From contig JBMNRB010000011.1 of assembly GCA_050944435.1 (NCBI GenBank), positions 28,591-92,590 on the forward strand: a stretch of 64,000 bases of DNA, written 5' to 3'. Origin of the DNA: Ruminococcus_G sp050944435 (GTDB taxonomy: Bacteria > Bacillota > Clostridia > Lachnospirales > Lachnospiraceae). Positions within the stretch are counted from its first letter, which is position 1; every line of letters begins with the position of its first letter. This document shows, in pieces, positions 51,743-59,360 of the stretch. The notes below the pieces were generated by a model. It made no database searches, had not been told where the DNA came from, and saw only the letters and a program-made list of their open reading frames with translations. The position numbers were made by a program, and so were the translations under genes.

Positions 51743-53896
51743 TTATTTTTCCGCTTTCATCATCGAACGTTTTTTCATGGTATACCACAACGGCCCCGTA
51801 ATGCATACGGATGAATAAGCGCCGCAGACGATTCCCACCATAATCGGCAGGGCAAACTCCCGTACTGTGGAAACTCCCATAATAAACAGTACCGCAATGG
51901 TAATAAATGTGGTCAGGGACGTATAAATGCTCCTCGTCAGGGTCTGCGTAATACTTGCATTTACCAGTTCTTTCAGATCTTCCACCGTCCTCACCCCATG
52001 CATGTTTTCACGAATACGGTCGAAAATAACGATGGTGGCATTGATGGAGTACCCCAAAATAGTCAGCATACAGGCAATGAACGTACTGCCCACTGACAGC
52101 CGGATAAACACATATGCCGCCAGCACAATCATAACATCATGGATCAGCGCCAGCACGCCGCTGGAGGCAAAGCGAATATCCTTAAACCGGAACCAGATAT
52201 AGATCAGCATACAAATGGTTGCAACGGTGACTGCCAGAATAGCGTCTCTTTGCATCTCTTTGCTGACCGTAGAAGATATGGTCTCCGCTGAAATGTCATC
52301 TTCCGGGATGCCGAAAGATTCTTCCATCTTCTGATTGAAGTCTTCCCGCTCCGTCATATTCAGGGTTCTGGTTTTAATAATTACCTGATTGCTTCCCACT
52401 ACCTGCTGGAACTGAACATTGGCGTCTCCCGTCACTTCTTCAACTACCGGTCTCACCTCGTTATCCAGCATATCCAGATTCACTTCCGTATCTTCCGGGA
52501 AAGTAACGGTGTTGGCAGTTCCTCCCACAAACTCCAGGCTGTAATTCAGCGCCTGGCCTTCTGTGGCGGAATAAGCAATCATTCCCACCGGAGCCAGCAA
52601 TACCAAAATGATGGATATGGTAAAGAAACTTTTTCTTTTTCCTACAAAGTCAATGGTTTTTCGTGCTTTTGCCCGTCCATACAGTTTCTCACTCTGCAGC
52701 CCCACACTGTAAAGGGCATTCACAATCAACCGCGAAATCACCAGCGCCGTAAACATGGACAGTACGATACCGAGGGCCAGCGTCATGGCAAATCCCTTGA
52801 CGCTTCCGCTTCCCAGCAGTCCCAGCACAGCCGCTGCAATCAGCGTGGTAATATTTCCATCCAGAATTGCAGACAGAGCCTTCTGAAATCCTGTTTTGAT
52901 GGCGTTTCTCACGCTTCTTCCATCGGCAATTTCCTCCCGGATTCGGGCATAAATAATGACATTGGCGTCCACCGCCATACCGATGGAAAGAATAATACCG
53001 GCAATACCCGGCAGGGTCAGCGTCAAATCAAAGGCGTTGAGCATTACCAATTCCAGCGCCGTATAAATCAGCAGGGAAATCGCTGCCACGACGCCGGGAA
53101 GGGCGTATACCACAATCATGAAAATCATAACCAGAACCATCCCAATGGCTCCTGCAATCAAACTGGTCTGAATAGCCTCCGTACCCAGCTGTGCCCCTAC
53201 CACATTGGAACGAACTTCTTCCAGCTCCAGAGACAGCGAACCGATACGGATTGTGGACGCCAGATTTCTGGCTTCTTCTATACTCTCCATTCCCGTAATC
53301 TGCGCTTTTCCATCACTGATTACCGACTGTACCGTAGGTGCGCTGATGGTCTCTCCATCATAAACGATGGCAATCTGTTTCCCCAGATTTTCTTCCGTCG
53401 CTTCAGCAAATTTTTCCGTTCCCTCTGTTGTCAGCTGCAGTGACACCACATACTGATTATTTCCGGTGTCATCCTGGGTAATACCGCCTTCTGCTTCCGC
53501 CACATCCGTTCCATCCAGAACCACATTTCCTTCAGCATCTGTAAATTCCAGGGAACCTGGTTTTCCCAACTCCTCCAGTATGGCATTTGCATCGGAAACT
53601 CCCGGAATTTCAATATTGATTCTATTGCTTCCTTCCTGATAAACCTGAGCTTCCTCACTGTAGCTTTCCACACGCTGCTGAAGCTTATAAATCGTGTCCG
53701 ACATATCTTCAGCAGAAGGATTGTCCCCCTTCGCCTGATAAGTAATGCTTACGCCGCCCGACAGATCCAGTCCCAGCTTAATGTTCCTGGCTGCTCCCGT
53801 TCCGGTTGGGCCAAAGCCGACTGCCGATGTGAAAACCAGAAGCACAGTCAGAACGGCTGTCAGTATCAAAACAACAATTCCCTGTTTTTTCTTCAT
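51743..53896 (-). CDS. secDF: Fused SecDF protein-export protein
   Basis: The 717-residue protein has two six-helix RND-type halves. The SecD half has KLGLDLSGGVSITYQ and the SecF half LNYSLEFVGGTANTV. SecDF helps pull proteins across the membrane with the proton gradient. Fused SecDF is common in Firmicutes. The gene follows the SCIFF maturase gene after 25 bases. Confidence 0.95.
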   Translation of the reverse strand: MKKKQGIVVLILTAVLTVLLVFTSAVGFGPTGTGAARNIKLGLDLSGGVSITYQAKGDNPSAEDMSDTIYKLQQRVESYSEEAQVYQEGSNRINIEIPGVSDANAILEELGKPGSLEFTDAEGNVVLDGTDVAEAEGGITQDDTGNNQYVVSLQLTTEGTEKFAEATEENLGKQIAIVYDGETISAPTVQSVISDGKAQITGMESIEEARNLASTIRIGSLSLELEEVRSNVVGAQLGTEAIQTSLIAGAIGMVLVMIFMIVVYALPGVVAAISLLIYTALELVMLNAFDLTLTLPGIAGIILSIGMAVDANVIIYARIREEIADGRSVRNAIKTGFQKALSAILDGNITTLIAAAVLGLLGSGSVKGFAMTLALGIVLSMFTALVISRLIVNALYSVGLQSEKLYGRAKARKTIDFVGKRKSFFTISIILVLLAPVGMIAYSATEGQALNYSLEFVGGTANTVTFPEDTEVNLDMLDNEVRPVVEEVTGDANVQFQQVVGSNQVIIKTRTLNMTEREDFNQKMEESFGIPEDDISAETISSTVSKEMQRDAILAVTVATICMLIYIWFRFKDIRFASSGVLALIHDVMIVLAAYVFIRLSVGSTFIACMLTILGYSINATIVIFDRIRENMHGVRTVEDLKELVNASITQTLTRSIYTSLTTFITIAVLFIMGVSTVREFALPIMVGIVCGAYSSVCITGPLWYTMKKRSMMKAEK

Positions 53897-53921
53897 TTTC
53901 CCGTATCCTTTCTTATGTCTG

Positions 53922-55280
53922 TCAATCTTCCGCCAGCGCCGCCTTTATCATCAAAGCGCATTCCACTCTCTTTCTCTGCAGCTGACATCCGATCTCATAG
54001 ACGTCGTCAATCCTGCCGGTAAAATTATAGGAATTGGCTGCGCATCCTCCGCTGCAGTAAAATCTGGAAAAACATTCCTGGCACTTCTCTTTCGCATACA
54101 CATTGCAGTTTTTAAACTGTTCACAGATATCCTGCCGGATAATTCCTTCTTCCACATTGCCTAAAAGGAATTCTTCTTCTCCCACAAACTGGTGACAGGG
54201 GTAAAGGTCTCCCCAGGGCGTCACCGCCAGGTATTCTGTTCCGGAACCACATCCGGAAAGCCTTTTATATACACAGGGACCTCCCGACAGATCGATCATG
54301 AAATGAAAAAAGTTAAACCCTCTTCCTTCTTTCTCCCTCTTGATCATTTCCTGTGCCAGGATATCATATTGTTCACAGACGGCAGGCACATCTTCCATAC
54401 GAATCGCATAGTCCTCCGATTCCGGCGCAACCACCGGCTCCATGGATATCTGTTTAAAGCCCAGATCAGCTAAATGGAGCACATCTTTCGCAAAATCAAG
54501 ATTGTGTCTGGTAAAGGTTCCCCGCACATAATAATTTTCCTGATGGCGGCTCTCTGCAAACTTCTGAAATTTCGGTATAATTAAATCATAACTGCCCGTC
54601 CCATTGCGGAATGGGCGCATGAAATCATGAACCTCTTTTCTTCCGTCAATACTGAGCACCACATTGCCCATCTCCCGATTGGCAAATTCCATCACTTCTT
54701 CATTCAGAAGCACTCCGTTTGTGGTGAGCGTAAAACGGAACTTTTTATCATGGACTTTTTCCTGGCTGCGTCCGTATTCCACCAGGTCTTTTACCACCTG
54801 CCAGTTCATAAGCGGCTCTCCGCCAAAAAAATCCACTTCCAGGTTTCTCCGGTTCCCCGAATGGGCGATCAAAAAATCCAAAGCCTTTTTTCCTACTTCG
54901 TAGGACATCAGCGCCCTTCTGCCATGGTATTCTCCTTCCTCTGCAAAACAGTACCGACATGCCAGATTGCAGTCATGAGCAATATGGAGACAAAGCGCTT
55001 TTACCACCGTTTCCCTTTTTTGAAACTGTTGAATTGCTCCCTTATAAATATCTTCCGTAAACAGCATCCCCTGCTTTTTCAGTTCCCGGCATTCCGAAAG
55101 GGCTTCTGCCACTTCATCCGGATCATACTTTTCCCCGAGAATCTGCATCGTCTCTTCCGTATTCTTCCCTGTATTCAGCATACCCATCACGTCGTAAACC
55201 AAATCGTCCACCACGTGCACAGAACCGCTGTTAACGTCCAGAACAATATTATAGCCATTGTTTCTGTACTGATAAATCAC
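53922..55280 (-). CDS. scfB: SCIFF peptide maturase ScfB (radical SAM, SPASM)
   Basis: The 452-residue protein is a radical SAM enzyme with CNLACRYCFA (near residue 105) and a C-terminal SPASM region rich in cysteines (CGSGTEYLAVTPWGDLYPC, CQECFSRFYCSGGC; each shown in part). It makes thioether cross-links from Cys to Thr/other residues in the SCIFF peptide. GTG 55280 is chosen as start (AGGGAG upstream); the longer frame has no site. It is placed directly downstream of scfA. Confidence 0.94.
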   Translation of the reverse strand: MIYQYRNNGYNIVLDVNSGSVHVVDDLVYDVMGMLNTGKNTEETMQILGEKYDPDEVAEALSECRELKKQGMLFTEDIYKGAIQQFQKRETVVKALCLHIAHDCNLACRYCFAEEGEYHGRRALMSYEVGKKALDFLIAHSGNRRNLEVDFFGGEPLMNWQVVKDLVEYGRSQEKVHDKKFRFTLTTNGVLLNEEVMEFANREMGNVVLSIDGRKEVHDFMRPFRNGTGSYDLIIPKFQKFAESRHQENYYVRGTFTRHNLDFAKDVLHLADLGFKQISMEPVVAPESEDYAIRMEDVPAVCEQYDILAQEMIKREKEGRGFNFFHFMIDLSGGPCVYKRLSGCGSGTEYLAVTPWGDLYPCHQFVGEEEFLLGNVEEGIIRQDICEQFKNCNVYAKEKCQECFSRFYCSGGCAANSYNFTGRIDDVYEIGCQLQRKRVECALMIKAALAED

Positions 55281-55311
55281 TGGTTTTCTCCCTTCATTTT
55301 TTCGCCAAAGA

Positions 55312-55338
55312 ATAAGCAGCGGCAAAACCGCTGCTTAT
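55312..55338 (-). terminator. Hairpin between scfA and scfB, possible attenuator
   Basis: An 11-base perfect stem (55312-55322 with 55328-55338) with a five-base loop lies between precursor and maturase genes. In minus-strand RNA it is followed by a poor U stretch (ATTCTTT), so it may stop only part of the transcripts or protect the scfA 3' end. Confidence 0.6.
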
Positions 55339-55369
55339 CACATTTTGTAACAGCTACCTTTCAAGGTAA

Positions 55370-55513
55370 TTATTTTCCGTTCTCGCAGCTCTGATTTCCT
55401 ACAGTGCAGGATGTTTTACAGGCTGACTGGCAGGATGTCTGACATTCTCCGCATCCGCCGCTTTTCACTGTATTCTGAAGGCCTTTAGCATTTAAAGTTT
55501 TAATATGCTTCAT
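55370..55513 (-). CDS. scfA: SCIFF ribosomal peptide precursor ScfA
   Basis: The 47-residue peptide starts MKHIKTLNAKGLQ and has six cysteines (residues 21, 24, 28, 32, 36 and 43), which fits 'six cysteines in forty-five'. The maturase ScfB forms thioethers at these positions. A second ATG one codon upstream (55516) is too close to GGAGG. It has its own promoter. The function of mature SCIFF is unknown, though it is nearly universal in clostridia. Confidence 0.95.
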   Translation of the reverse strand: MKHIKTLNAKGLQNTVKSGGCGECQTSCQSACKTSCTVGNQSCENGK

Positions 55514-55545
55514 CATATTTCCTCCTCTTTCTTTTGCTATGCCAC

Positions 55546-55574
55546 ATTATAGCATAAAGTTCCTCTTTTTTAAA
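55546..55574 (-). promoter_or_regulatory. Promoter of scfA
   Basis: Minus-strand TATAAT (55546-55551) with TTTAAA (55569-55574) 17 bases upstream. The -10 is perfect and the -35 moderate. It lies 32 bases before the ATG. Confidence 0.55.
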
Positions 55575-55592
55575 GTATTTTTTCTCAGATTC

Positions 55593-55967
55593 TCATGAGA
55601 TCATTCCTCCCAGAGTTCCTCCCCCCGCACACAGAGCTGCCGCAGAGACAATATAAGACGCCGAGGCCATGGCTCCCGGTTCCATAATCGTAGAAATTCC
55701 CAGCAGCAGCAGAAAATATCCTGCCCCCACCGCCAGCCCCCAGAGAAATTTCTTTTCTTTTATCTTTTTCCCTGCCAGAAATCCGCCGGCAAAACAGGAA
55801 ATTATGTAAATTAACGCAATGCCGACAGAAACCATTTTTTCATTTAATTCCAGTTTCAAAAGCAGGAATGCCAGCAGCAGCAAAAGCACTACGGTAACAA
55901 CATAAGCCATAATCAGTGATTTCAGCAGCGTTATCAGTCTGTTTTTGGAAATTTTCGTTTTCAACAT
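55593..55967 (-). CDS. TIGR04086 family membrane protein
   Basis: The 124-residue protein has four hydrophobic helices (LLKSLIMAYVVTVVLLLLLAF at the start and GGGTLGGMIS at the end, in part). It matches the small Firmicutes family TIGR04086, whose role is unknown; the gene is often near scfA. Its ribosome binding site GGGAGGG lies inside a hairpin (55971-56002), which may hold translation off. Confidence 0.8.
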   Translation of the reverse strand: MLKTKISKNRLITLLKSLIMAYVVTVVLLLLLAFLLLKLELNEKMVSVGIALIYIISCFAGGFLAGKKIKEKKFLWGLAVGAGYFLLLLGISTIMEPGAMASASYIVSAAALCAGGGTLGGMIS

Positions 55968-55970
55968 AAT

Positions 55971-56002
55971 AACCCTCCCATATAATACTATATGGAAGGG
56001 TT
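55971..56002 (-). promoter_or_regulatory. Hairpin that hides the ribosome binding site of the TIGR04086 gene
   Basis: In minus-strand RNA a 13-base stem with one G-U pair (55990-56002 with 55971-55983) and a six-base loop contains GGGAGGG in its 3' arm, six bases before the ATG. Nothing is left single-stranded in the site. No U run follows, so a terminator role is less likely. Confidence 0.6.
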
Positions 56003-56012
56003 GTTCGTTCTA

Positions 56013-57818
56013 TCACTGTTTATTTTTATTGTTTTTTTTCGCTGACACCTTTCCTGCCACTATCAGTATGACAATCAATGCTGCGGCTACGACAACCACT
56101 ACAATATATGGTATCAGATTGCTGCTGTCTCCCGTTCTGACGGAAGATGCCGTCCGCGTATTGGAACTTTCTGATGAGGATGTATTCCGCGAACTTTCAG
56201 AAGAAGTATCGGCTCCGCCTGAAGTCTGTGCCGGTACGACAGAACTGCTGCCGCCGGACGATGAGGAAGTGCCGTTTGAAGTTCCCGTCTGCCCGGCATC
56301 CTGATTCTGCTGCCCCTGGCTTTGATTATACACTGCATCTCCCGGTCCCACAATAACTGTGCTTCCTGCAATTCTTCCCTGTCCCGTAATACTGTAGGGA
56401 CTAAAAGAACTGGTGGTAAAACGGATCGCTCCATCCATCACTTCCGGTGTCAGGATCTCGTAAGAGCCGTCTTCCAGATAGTGAATCACCGATACTTTCT
56501 CATAATCCTTCGCATCGGAAACCGGAACGGTTACCGTTACCTTGGTTCCGTTCAGCTCATAGGGCTCGTCTGTCAACAGATTCCAAAGCCCCATCTCGTA
56601 TGATCCCAACAGATCACCCAGATCAAAATTGGCCTCCTGACTGCCTTCTGTCACTCGAAACTGTACGTACCAGGGAATATCACCGGACACACTGATTCCG
56701 CTGCTGGAATGGTTGTATATCTTACAGGCGCTCTGTGCTTTTTTCAAACGAATCACCAGCTCCTGAGGCACCATGGCTTTTTCTTCTTCCGTACATCCCT
56801 CATACCAGCGATAGGCATCCAAAACGGCCTGTACATCTTCATCGCTGCCCACTGCAACTTTCAGTTTCTCCAACAGCTCCCAGGAAGAGGTCTCTTCTTC
56901 TGTTCCTTCCTCCGGCTCTTCTTCCGGCTCCTTCGTCGGTTCTGCGGTCGGTTCCTCTGTCACCTCCGGCGTCGTCTCCGTTTCTTCTTCCGGTTCCTTT
57001 GTCGGTTCTGCGGTCGGTTCCTCTGTCACCTCCGGCGTCGTCTCCGGCTCTTCTTCCGGTTCCTTCGTCGGTTCTGCGGTCGGTTCCTCTGTCACCTCCG
57101 GCGTCGTCTCCGTTTCTTCTTCCGGTTCCTTTGTCGGTTCTGCGGTCGGTTCCTCTGTCACTTCCGGCGTCGTCTCCGGCTCCTTCGTTGGTTCTGCGGT
57201 CGGTTCCTCTGTCACCTCCGGCGTCGTCTCCGGCTCTTCTTCCGGTTCCTTCGTCGGTTCTGCAGTCGGTTCCTCTGTCACCTCCGGCTCTTTCGTCGGT
57301 TCTGCGGTTGGTTCCTCTGTCACCTCCGGCTCTTTCGTCGGTTCTGCGGTCGGCTCTTTCGTCACCTCCGGCGTCGTCTCCTCCTCATCATTTCCTGCAA
57401 TGGAGCCGCTCCCGCTGATGTCTTCTGAACCCAGAGAAATATTTTTCAACGTTAATGTTCCCGAAATATTTACTATTGCCCCGGAAAATCCCGGCGCCCG
57501 CTTCAAAGATACTCCCTCCGGCAGAGACCAGGTGGTGTCGCCCGAGGTATATACCGTTCCGCACACCAAGATTTCTCCTGAACTTCCCGCCAGTTCCTTA
57601 GCCCTTCCAAAGGATTTCACCGCACTGTCCGGGCTGCTTCCGTCAGCCGAATCGCTGCCGCCGGATCCATTCAAATATACGGATGTACCTCCCGCCTGTG
57701 CCGACGACGGCCATTGAATAGATACCGTGGTAAACACCAGCGCCAATATCAGAACAAAACTGAGGGTCTTCCACCATCTGCGATTTCCGTGTTCACTGTT
57801 CCTGTCAAAATCTTTCAT
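56013..57818 (-). CDS. Repeat-rich cell-surface protein with C-terminal membrane anchor
   Basis: The 601-residue protein has a signal peptide (KTLSFVLILALVFTTVSIQW), a beta-helix-like N-terminal domain (about 40-140), an acidic Pro/Thr/Glu stalk of repeated EVTEEPTAEPTKEPE units (about 145-310), a folded middle domain of about 150 residues (from KLKVAVGSDEDV), a Ser/Thr-rich linker, and a C-terminal helix (LIPYIVVVVVAAALIVILIV) with a basic tail. The layout is a membrane-anchored surface protein. Binding target is unknown. Confidence 0.75.
   Translation of the reverse strand: MKDFDRNSEHGNRRWWKTLSFVLILALVFTTVSIQWPSSAQAGGTSVYLNGSGGSDSADGSSPDSAVKSFGRAKELAGSSGEILVCGTVYTSGDTTWSLPEGVSLKRAPGFSGAIVNISGTLTLKNISLGSEDISGSGSIAGNDEEETTPEVTKEPTAEPTKEPEVTEEPTAEPTKEPEVTEEPTAEPTKEPEEEPETTPEVTEEPTAEPTKEPETTPEVTEEPTAEPTKEPEEETETTPEVTEEPTAEPTKEPEEEPETTPEVTEEPTAEPTKEPEEETETTPEVTEEPTAEPTKEPEEEPEEGTEEETSSWELLEKLKVAVGSDEDVQAVLDAYRWYEGCTEEEKAMVPQELVIRLKKAQSACKIYNHSSSGISVSGDIPWYVQFRVTEGSQEANFDLGDLLGSYEMGLWNLLTDEPYELNGTKVTVTVPVSDAKDYEKVSVIHYLEDGSYEILTPEVMDGAIRFTTSSFSPYSITGQGRIAGSTVIVGPGDAVYNQSQGQQNQDAGQTGTSNGTSSSSGGSSSVVPAQTSGGADTSSESSRNTSSSESSNTRTASSVRTGDSSNLIPYIVVVVVAAALIVILIVAGKVSAKKNNKNKQ
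56900..57375 (-). repeat. Tandem Pro/Glu/Thr coding repeats
   Basis: Units built on TTCGTCGGTTCTGC-type cores recur many times, with two unit lengths: about 66 bases (22 codons) and about 42 bases (14 codons). The mix indicates copy-number change by slippage or recombination. The stalk length probably differs between strains. Confidence 0.85.
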
Positions 57819-57871
57819 AAAAAAACTCCCATCTATATGTAAGCGAATTCTCCACTCATGATTCCGGAAGT

Positions 57872-57900
57872 ATTATATCATAACTCCTCTTTTTTCGACA
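57872..57900 (-). promoter_or_regulatory. Promoter with 0A box at the -35 position
   Basis: Minus-strand TATAAT (57872-57877) lacks a normal -35. At the right distance lies TGTCGAA (57894-57900), an exact 0A box. Spo0A-activated promoters such as spoIIG have this arrangement. It lies about 55 bases upstream of the surface protein start. Confidence 0.45.
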
Positions 57901-57919
57901 CCCCCTAAAACCTGTTTTT

Positions 57920-58540
57920 TTATTTTTTTACCAAATAAATACTTTTTCTTATGTCTTCCAGAATTTCATGAAATTGAATCCCGCAGCGCTCTATTTCCCC
58001 CAGCACAGTCTGAATTCCCTCTTCTGTCTGACACCAGTTCCAACGATTTATCCCGGTATCCGCCGGACATATCATAATTTCTGCCTCCGGAAATGCCAGC
58101 TGATAATACATCTGACACCTTCTGGCGTGGAAAGCCTTACAACAGATAATGGCCTTTTTCACCTCAATCTTATTCTCTTTTGCCGCTTTGGCACAAAACA
58201 ATGCGTTTTCATAGGTAAAAGTGGCCTTATTCTCCAGAAGAACCGCCTCTCTGGGAACCCCGTTTTTCTCCAGCACTTCAGCCAGAAACTCCCACTCCGT
58301 CTCATATGTGCCGTCATATTGCTCCTTCTTTGCCATTACCCCCTCAAATTTTCCCGTCAGCTTGCTGTATTTTCCTGAAGGCAGCACAAAAGGAGCACAG
58401 CCCTTTTTATAAAGCTCTGCCGCCTTTTCTGCCATCTGGGGATACCCGCTTCCGGGAATCATAATAATATCTGCTTTCTGCGGTTTATGTTCCACAAAAA
58501 CAAGTTCAGAAAACAGCTCAAGAAATTTTTCATTTGTCAT
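57920..58540 (-). CDS. YdcF/DUF218 family protein
   Basis: The 206-residue protein has the DUF218 pattern: DIIMIPGSGYPQMAEKA, a central LLENKATFTYENALF (with the conserved Asn), and AIICCKAFHARRCQMYY. Relatives bind nucleotides or S-adenosylmethionine or act in envelope metabolism (SanA, ElyC). No transmembrane segment is seen, so this is the soluble YdcF type. It lies 13 bases after the broken amidase gene, so its expression may now depend on the mobile element. Confidence 0.82.
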   Translation of the reverse strand: MTNEKFLELFSELVFVEHKPQKADIIMIPGSGYPQMAEKAAELYKKGCAPFVLPSGKYSKLTGKFEGVMAKKEQYDGTYETEWEFLAEVLEKNGVPREAVLLENKATFTYENALFCAKAAKENKIEVKKAIICCKAFHARRCQMYYQLAFPEAEIMICPADTGINRWNWCQTEEGIQTVLGEIERCGIQFHEILEDIRKSIYLVKK

Positions 58541-58553
58541 CGTTTTTCTCCAT

Positions 58554-59330
58554 TTACGTCACAATCAATGTACTGTATCCATCTGACCGGAGCTTCCGTT
58601 CCATGGTAATTGCATTTCCCAGCTGACGGTAAGCTCCCACCTGTACTTTATACAGGCCATTGTCGCTTAAAATAAACGCCGGATACCCGTTCTCCATCAA
58701 CTCATACAAAAGATTATCTGCATTTTGGCGGACCCGGTAAGATCCCACCTGCACTCTGTAATACGTGGGCGTTTCCGCTGCGCTCTCCTGATCCAGCGTT
58801 CCCATAATCGCTCCTGCAATTGCCTGAGCAATGTCCTGAAACTTACTGTCAAACAACTCGTTGTCCGCGTCGCTGTTGATAAAACCGGCTTCCACCAATA
58901 CCGCGGGCATTCTTGTTCTCCGCAGTACAACCAGCCCCGGTCGTTCCTTTACTCCCAGATTTTTAAACCCCACTTCTTCCAGCGCATGATTGATATTTTC
59001 CGCCATCTCCAGTTTAATCCCTGATTTGTCATAAATCAGACTTTCCACGCCGGAATACTGATTCGGCCGGGGACTGGAATTACGGTGTATGGAAATAAAA
59101 AAATCGGCGCCGGACTGATTGGCTATCTGCGCCTTTTCGAAGGGAGTCTGGTATACATCCGCAGTTCTGGTGTACACTACATCAAATCCGTTGTTTTCCA
59201 GTATTTCCCCCACGGCCATAACCAGATTCAGCGTATCATCCTTTTCATTTCTTCCCTGGTAGACGGCACCCGGATCTTCACCGCCGTGTGCTGGTTGTTG
59301 TTTGCGCAAATTGTGATATGTATTCCCCAA
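58554..59330 (-). pseudogene. N-acetylmuramoyl-L-alanine amidase with SPOR domain, 5' end lost
   Basis: The frame has the Amidase_3 motifs PAHGGEDPGA, ISIHRN and catalytic Glu in VEAGFINS, then a C-terminal SPOR domain (two VQVG(S/A)YR motifs) for binding denuded glycan strands. The first beta strand and signal peptide expected before HGG are missing. Instead the first 13 codons lie in sequence that belongs to the mobile element (MGNTYHNLRKQQ). Without export the product cannot reach its substrate, so the gene is probably dead here. The missing front should lie at the other element end. Confidence 0.78.
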
Positions 59331-59345
59331 TAGATATGGGGAGTA
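59290..59345. other. Element-chromosome junction (attachment site region)
   Basis: Amidase homology ends near 59295. Sixty-five bases on, the recombinase gene ends (59361). A small CCCCA-ATAGATA-TGGGG hairpin (59325-59341) lies between them. Serine integrases of this group usually sit next to one attachment site, so the crossover site is probably within this stretch; the exact core dinucleotide cannot be set. Confidence 0.55.
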
Positions 59346-59360
59346 AGAAATGCGTTAAGA

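Noticed and set aside
56900..57375. Repeat array considered as CRISPR
   Set aside because: The units are in-frame coding repeats with no unique spacers and no cas genes nearby.
56709..57428. Long plus-strand open frames of 220-240 codons opposite the surface protein
   Set aside because: They come from the repeated Pro/Thr/Glu codons of the minus-strand gene; no start site, and the products are unnatural Arg/Phe or Ser/Pro repeats.
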